This document shows, piece after piece, positions 61,341-64,000 of a DNA stretch of 64,000 bases (its first letter is position 1; each line of letters starts with the position of its first letter). Position numbers and translations under genes: made by a program. The DNA is taken from positions 310,001 through 374,000 of the forward strand of contig JAJZIR010000001.1 in assembly GCA_021810505.1 (NCBI GenBank), read 5' to 3'. The DNA comes from a bacterium. Lineage in GTDB: Bacteria; Deinococcota; Deinococci; Deinococcales; Deinococcaceae. Under the pieces are notes generated by a model. It had not been told where the DNA came from and searched no databases. It saw nothing but the letters and a program-made list of their open reading frames with translations.

Positions 61341-61391
61341 CTAAACCCCCGGTGGAGCTAGTAGGTCGCGGCCGGACAGGTCTCTAAGCAT
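61341..61391 (-). CDS. leuL: leu operon leader peptide
   Basis: A 16-residue peptide, [16 protein letters not shown], with four leucines including two adjacent CTA codons, a rare leucine codon in this GC-rich genome. TAGAGT lies eight bases before its ATG, so the message is effectively leaderless. Together with the hairpin at 61299-61321 and leuC downstream this is a standard plan for attenuation by charged tRNA-Leu supply. It is too short to have a function of its own. Confidence 0.75.
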   Translation of the reverse strand: MLRDLSGRDLLAPPGV

Positions 61392-61399
61392 GCCGGTTC

Positions 61400-61467
61400 A
61401 CTCTAGCCCCAGCGGCCAGGCCGCGTCAAGCGGCCGCTTGACGCGGCCTGGCCGCTCAGGGTAAGCT
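61400..61467. promoter_or_regulatory. Divergent promoters of the leu leader and tRNA-Gln built on a 46-bp perfect palindrome
   Basis: Bases 61411-61433 are the exact reverse complement of 61434-61456. Each arm holds TTGACG: at 61429-61424 on the minus strand for leuL and at 61438-61443 on the plus strand for the tRNA. The -10 boxes are TAGAGT (61405-61400, minus) and TAAGCT (61462-61467, plus), both at 18-base spacing. The tRNA gene starts 12 bases after its -10. Confidence 0.75.
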
Positions 61468-61478
61468 TCTGAGCGCCT

Positions 61479-61552
61479 TGGGGCATCGTCTAATGGCAGG
61501 ACAACGCTCTTTGGAAGCGTGAATCGTGGTTCGAATCCACGTGCCCCAGCCA
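61479..61552 (+). tRNA. tRNA-Gln (anticodon TTG)
   Basis: The 74-nt gene includes an encoded CCA. The acceptor TGGGGCA pairs with TGCCCCA at the 3' end. The anticodon stem ACGCT/AGCGT (61504-61508, 61516-61520) encloses loop CTTTGGA with TTG at 61511-61513, and the T arm contains GTTCGAATC. U33 is present. It reads CAA, and CAG by wobble. Confidence 0.96.
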
Positions 61553-61590
61553 CTTCCGCAAACCCCACAGTCTTCCCCGGCCGGCGCACC

Positions 61591-61596
61591 TATACT
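61591..61596 (+). promoter_or_regulatory. -10 element TATACT, leaderless transcript for the ABC permease
   Basis: TATACT lies exactly six bases before the ATG at 61603. Confidence 0.65.
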
Positions 61597-61602
61597 CGGC
61601 TG

Positions 61603-62763
61603 ATGAAAGCCGCCGACCTGCTTTGGATGGCCTGGAGAGCCCTGAGCCGCCGGCTCACCCGGACCGCGCTGACCGCCCTGGGTATCGCGGTCGCGGTCGC
61701 GAGCATGGTCATCTTCCTGTCTCTGGGCCAGGGGATCCGGCAGGTGCTCACCCAGCAGGTGCTGGCCTCGGGCCCGCAAATCCAGATCACCCTGGGGGGG
61801 TTCTCGCAGGGTCTACCCACCACCCCCGACTTCCCCATGTCGCTGGCTAGACGGATCGAGGCGGCCAAGCGGCGCTACGGGCTGCATGCGGTGATTCCGG
61901 TACTCCTCGCGGTCCGGGGTGGGCTCAACCCCAGCCAAACCTTCCTGATCTTCGGCTACCCGGTGACCAGCGGCCTCGCGGCGGTGGCCCCGGGCCTACA
62001 CCTGGCCAAAGGGCGGCTCCTGGGCCCCAGCGACCGCGGCGCGATGGTCGCCTTGGTGGGGGCCAAAGCCGCGCAGAACGCCGGGGCGGAGCTGGGGTCC
62101 ACGCTGCGGCTCAACGCGCAGAGCCAGTTCAAGGTGGTGGGGATCCTCAAGGCGAGCGGCGGCCTAGAAGACAATTTCATCTTCGTGCCGCTCCACGGGC
62201 TGCAGAGGGCTGAGAATGCCCAGCACCGCGCTTCCTACCTGGCGGTGTCGCTGCAGCACCCCAGGCGGGCGGCGGCGGTAGCTAGGGCCATCTCCAAGCG
62301 CTACCGGGTCGACGCCCAGACCCAGGCGCAGTTCCTGCACTACCTGGACCACGCCATCGCCATCAGCGACGCGCTGCGCTTCGGGATCAGCCTGATCGCC
62401 CTGATCGTGGGGGGCTTGGCGGTAGCCAACACCGTCATGATGGGTGTCTTCGAGCGCATCCGCGAGTTCGGCGCGATGCGGGCCATCGGGGCAGACCCTG
62501 GCCTGCTGCGCCGGCTGGTTCTGGTCGAGAGCTTGCTGCTCTCGCTGGTCGGAGGGGTTCTGGGAATCGGCCTGGGCGCGCTGGGGGTTCTGGGAGTCAA
62601 CGCCTACACCGAGCACTTAGCTGGCATCGCCGCCGCGGCGGTCACCTGGCCGCTGGTAGCCCTGGCCATCCTGGTCTCCTTGGCGTTAGGGCTGCTCTCC
62701 GGTATCTTTCCGGCCAGGAGTGCCGGGCGCGCTTCGATCGCTGCCGCCCTGGGGAGGAACTGA
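61603..62763 (+). CDS. MacB/LolC-type ABC transporter permease (FtsX family)
   Basis: A 386-residue membrane protein with one N-terminal helix ([20 protein letters not shown]), a large extracytoplasmic MacB-PCD domain (about 45-270) and three C-terminal FtsX-type helices ([55 protein letters not shown]). With the ATPase encoded next it forms a mechanotransmission-type exporter, perhaps for lipoproteins, peptides or antibiotics. The ATG at 61603 matches the leaderless promoter; frames open from 61519 run through the tRNA. Its stop overlaps the ATPase start by one base (TGATG). Confidence 0.9.
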   Translation: MKAADLLWMAWRALSRRLTRTALTALGIAVAVASMVIFLSLGQGIRQVLTQQVLASGPQIQITLGGFSQGLPTTPDFPMSLARRIEAAKRRYGLHAVIPVLLAVRGGLNPSQTFLIFGYPVTSGLAAVAPGLHLAKGRLLGPSDRGAMVALVGAKAAQNAGAELGSTLRLNAQSQFKVVGILKASGGLEDNFIFVPLHGLQRAENAQHRASYLAVSLQHPRRAAAVARAISKRYRVDAQTQAQFLHYLDHAIAISDALRFGISLIALIVGGLAVANTVMMGVFERIREFGAMRAIGADPGLLRRLVLVESLLLSLVGGVLGIGLGALGVLGVNAYTEHLAGIAAAAVTWPLVALAILVSLALGLLSGIFPARSAGRASIAAALGRN

Positions 62764-63437
62764 TGCTGCGCACCGAGGGCTTGAGCAAGGTCTTTCCCAG
62801 CGGCGAGGGGGAGCTGCTGGCCCTAGCTCCCCTCGACCTGGAGTTCGCGCCGGGCCAGGTGACCGCTATCGTCGGCCCCTCTGGGAGCGGCAAGACCACC
62901 CTGCTCAACCTGCTGGCCGGCTTCGAGATCCCGTCCACCGGGCGGGTGGTCCACGACGGATTGGACCTCGGCGCGCTGGGGGAGAAGCGGAGGACCGCCT
63001 ACCGCCTAGCCCACTTCGGCTTCGTCTTCCAGAGCTTCAACCTGATCCAGATCCTCACCGCCCTGGAGAACGTCGAGTTCCCGCTCAGCCTGCGGGGCAT
63101 CCCCAGGGCCGAGCGGCGCAAGCGGGCCGCAGCCCTGTTGGAGCGCATGGGCCTGGGAGCGAGGGCCCACCACCTGCCCAACCAGCTCTCCGGCGGGGAG
63201 CAGCAGCGGGTCGCCATCGCCAGAGCGCTGATCGGCGGTCCTGACATCCTGATGGCCGACGAACCGACCGGAAACCTGGACAGCGAAACCGGCGCCAAGA
63301 TCCTGCGCGAGCTGCTGGAGCCAGCCAGCTGGGGCTGCACCGTCATCCTGATCACCCACGACGCGGAGATCGCCGCTTTGGCCGACCGGGTGGTCAGGAT
63401 CCGGGACGGGGTGGTTTCCCTGCCGCAGCTAGCCTGA
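62763..63437 (+). CDS. ABC transporter ATPase (MacB/LolD type)
   Basis: A 224-residue nucleotide-binding subunit. Walker A is [14 protein letters not shown] near residue 38, the Q-loop is FVFQSFNLI, the signature is [17 protein letters not shown], Walker B is [12 protein letters not shown], and the switch histidine is in LITHDAEIA. The GNLDSETG segment is typical of the LolD/MacB/FtsE class. It powers the permease encoded just upstream and is co-translated with it. Confidence 0.94.
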   Translation: MLRTEGLSKVFPSGEGELLALAPLDLEFAPGQVTAIVGPSGSGKTTLLNLLAGFEIPSTGRVVHDGLDLGALGEKRRTAYRLAHFGFVFQSFNLIQILTALENVEFPLSLRGIPRAERRKRAAALLERMGLGARAHHLPNQLSGGEQQRVAIARALIGGPDILMADEPTGNLDSETGAKILRELLEPASWGCTVILITHDAEIAALADRVVRIRDGVVSLPQLA

Positions 63438-63469
63438 CGGCAGCGAGCAGCCGGAGCGGGCGCGGGGGA

Positions 63470-63475
63470 TAAACT
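63470..63475 (+). promoter_or_regulatory. -10 element TAAACT, leaderless transcript for alr
   Basis: TAAACT lies six bases before the GTG at 63482. Confidence 0.6.
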
Positions 63476-63481
63476 GGCGGC

Positions 63482-64000
63482 GTGCCCGCCCGCCTGGCCC
63501 ATGTCTCCCTGGAGCGGTTGCGCCGCAACCTGGTCAAACTCAGGCGGTTAGCTGGGCAGGTGAGAGTGTTGCTCCCGGTCAAGGCCGATGCCTACGGCCA
63601 CGGGGCGCGCCGGGTAGCCGCGGAGCTCTCGGACCTGCCCTGGATCTGGGGCTTCGGGGTCGCCAGCGCGCCGGAAGCGGCGGAGCTGCTCGCGGTCAGC
63701 GACAAGCCGGTCTTGATCTTCACCCCGCTGGAGCCAGGAGAAGTTGGGATCCTGCGCAGCGGCCAGGTGCGGGCGACGGTCAGCGCGGTCCAGGAACTAG
63801 AGCAGTTGCCCGAGGGGACGCCGGTCCACCTCGAGATCAACACCGGGCTCAACCGGTTGGGGGCACGTCCAGCCGAGCTCCCAGCGCTGTTGGAGGCTTG
63901 CCGGGGGCGTTTCCCAGTCGAAGCCGTCTTCTCCCACTTCGCCAGCGCCGACCGAGCTGACCTGCGCGACGCCACCCGGCAGCGCTGGGAGTTCGAGCGA
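63482..64000 (+). CDS. alr: Alanine racemase, 3' end outside window
   Basis: The first 173 codons of a PLP-dependent racemase that makes D-alanine for peptidoglycan. The cofactor-lysine motif VKADAYGHGARRVA is near residue 33, and the conserved HLEINTGLNRLG and VFSHFASAD follow. The GTG at 63482 is chosen for the family-like N-terminus (ARLAHVSLERLRRNL) and the -10 element six bases upstream. The remaining part, including the catalytic tyrosine, is beyond the right edge. Confidence 0.93.
   Translation, partial: MPARLAHVSLERLRRNLVKLRRLAGQVRVLLPVKADAYGHGARRVAAELSDLPWIWGFGVASAPEAAELLAVSDKPVLIFTPLEPGEVGILRSGQVRATVSAVQELEQLPEGTPVHLEINTGLNRLGARPAELPALLEACRGRFPVEAVFSHFASADRADLRDATRQRWEFER

Overview
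The window reads as chromosome of a GC-rich bacterium, most likely from the Deinococcota (Deinococcus-Thermus) or a close relative. This is inferred from three things. Many genes have a TANNNT -10 element 5-8 nt before the start codon, which means leaderless mRNAs. The CsoR repressor has a Cys-His-His metal site of the kind known in Thermus. Genes are tightly packed with ATGA/GTGA/TTGA start-stop overlaps. No 16S or other phylogenetic marker is present, so the assignment is tentative.

Layout. (1) 1-7.2 kb is a lower-GC, foreign-looking island: the 3' part of a type I restriction hsdR, a frameshifted ISL3-type transposase, and a very large VPA1262/phospholipase-D-like protein. A 131-bp MITE-like element with perfect 18-bp inverted ends follows. 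(2) 7.6-21.2 kb is a defence region. It holds a two-helix membrane protein of unknown function and then, on the minus strand, a translationally coupled three-gene cassette: a 1719-aa DEAD/DEAH helicase with DUF1998 and a C-terminal restriction-endonuclease-like domain, a SNF2-type helicase, and a 1252-aa N6-adenine methylase. It resembles class 1 DISARM with drmA and drmB fused, no drmC, and an added nuclease domain; this is the best candidate for an undescribed system variant. (3) 21.2-28.4 kb is a duplicated accessory module (dispersed repeat, DUF3800 gene, GloVer-repeat lipoprotein). The two copies have suffered complementary deletions, and one lipoprotein copy has an amber codon directly after its lipobox. 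An extracellular substrate-binding protein sits between the copies, and a minimal type I-E-like CRISPR remnant follows.

(4) 28.4-64 kb is mostly core metabolism: ClC transporter, metallophosphoesterase, ispD-ispE, phoH-ybeY-dgkA, and a divergent lysine/beta-lysine locus (kamA plus an aminotransferase against an Lrp-type regulator, a P5C-type aldehyde dehydrogenase and a second aminotransferase). Next come a surface lipoprotein, a sugar ABC importer without its ATPase, a PIN-TRAM protein, uppP, a copZ-csoR-copA copper operon, an M3 peptidase, icd, an M20 peptidase, a purH-folD-fchA operon behind a ZTP riboswitch, leuC-leuD-leuB behind a leucine leader peptide, tRNA-Gln, a MacB/LolCDE-type ABC pair, and the start of alr.

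Functional links. In purH-folD-fchA the FolD protein lacks the conserved cyclohydrolase lysine (Gln55 at the human Lys56 position), and the adjacent FchA could supply that activity. The leu leader gene and tRNA-Gln diverge from a 46-bp perfect palindrome that supplies mirror-image -35 boxes. ispD and phoH are each preceded by a tiny leaderless ORF whose stop overlaps the gene's start.
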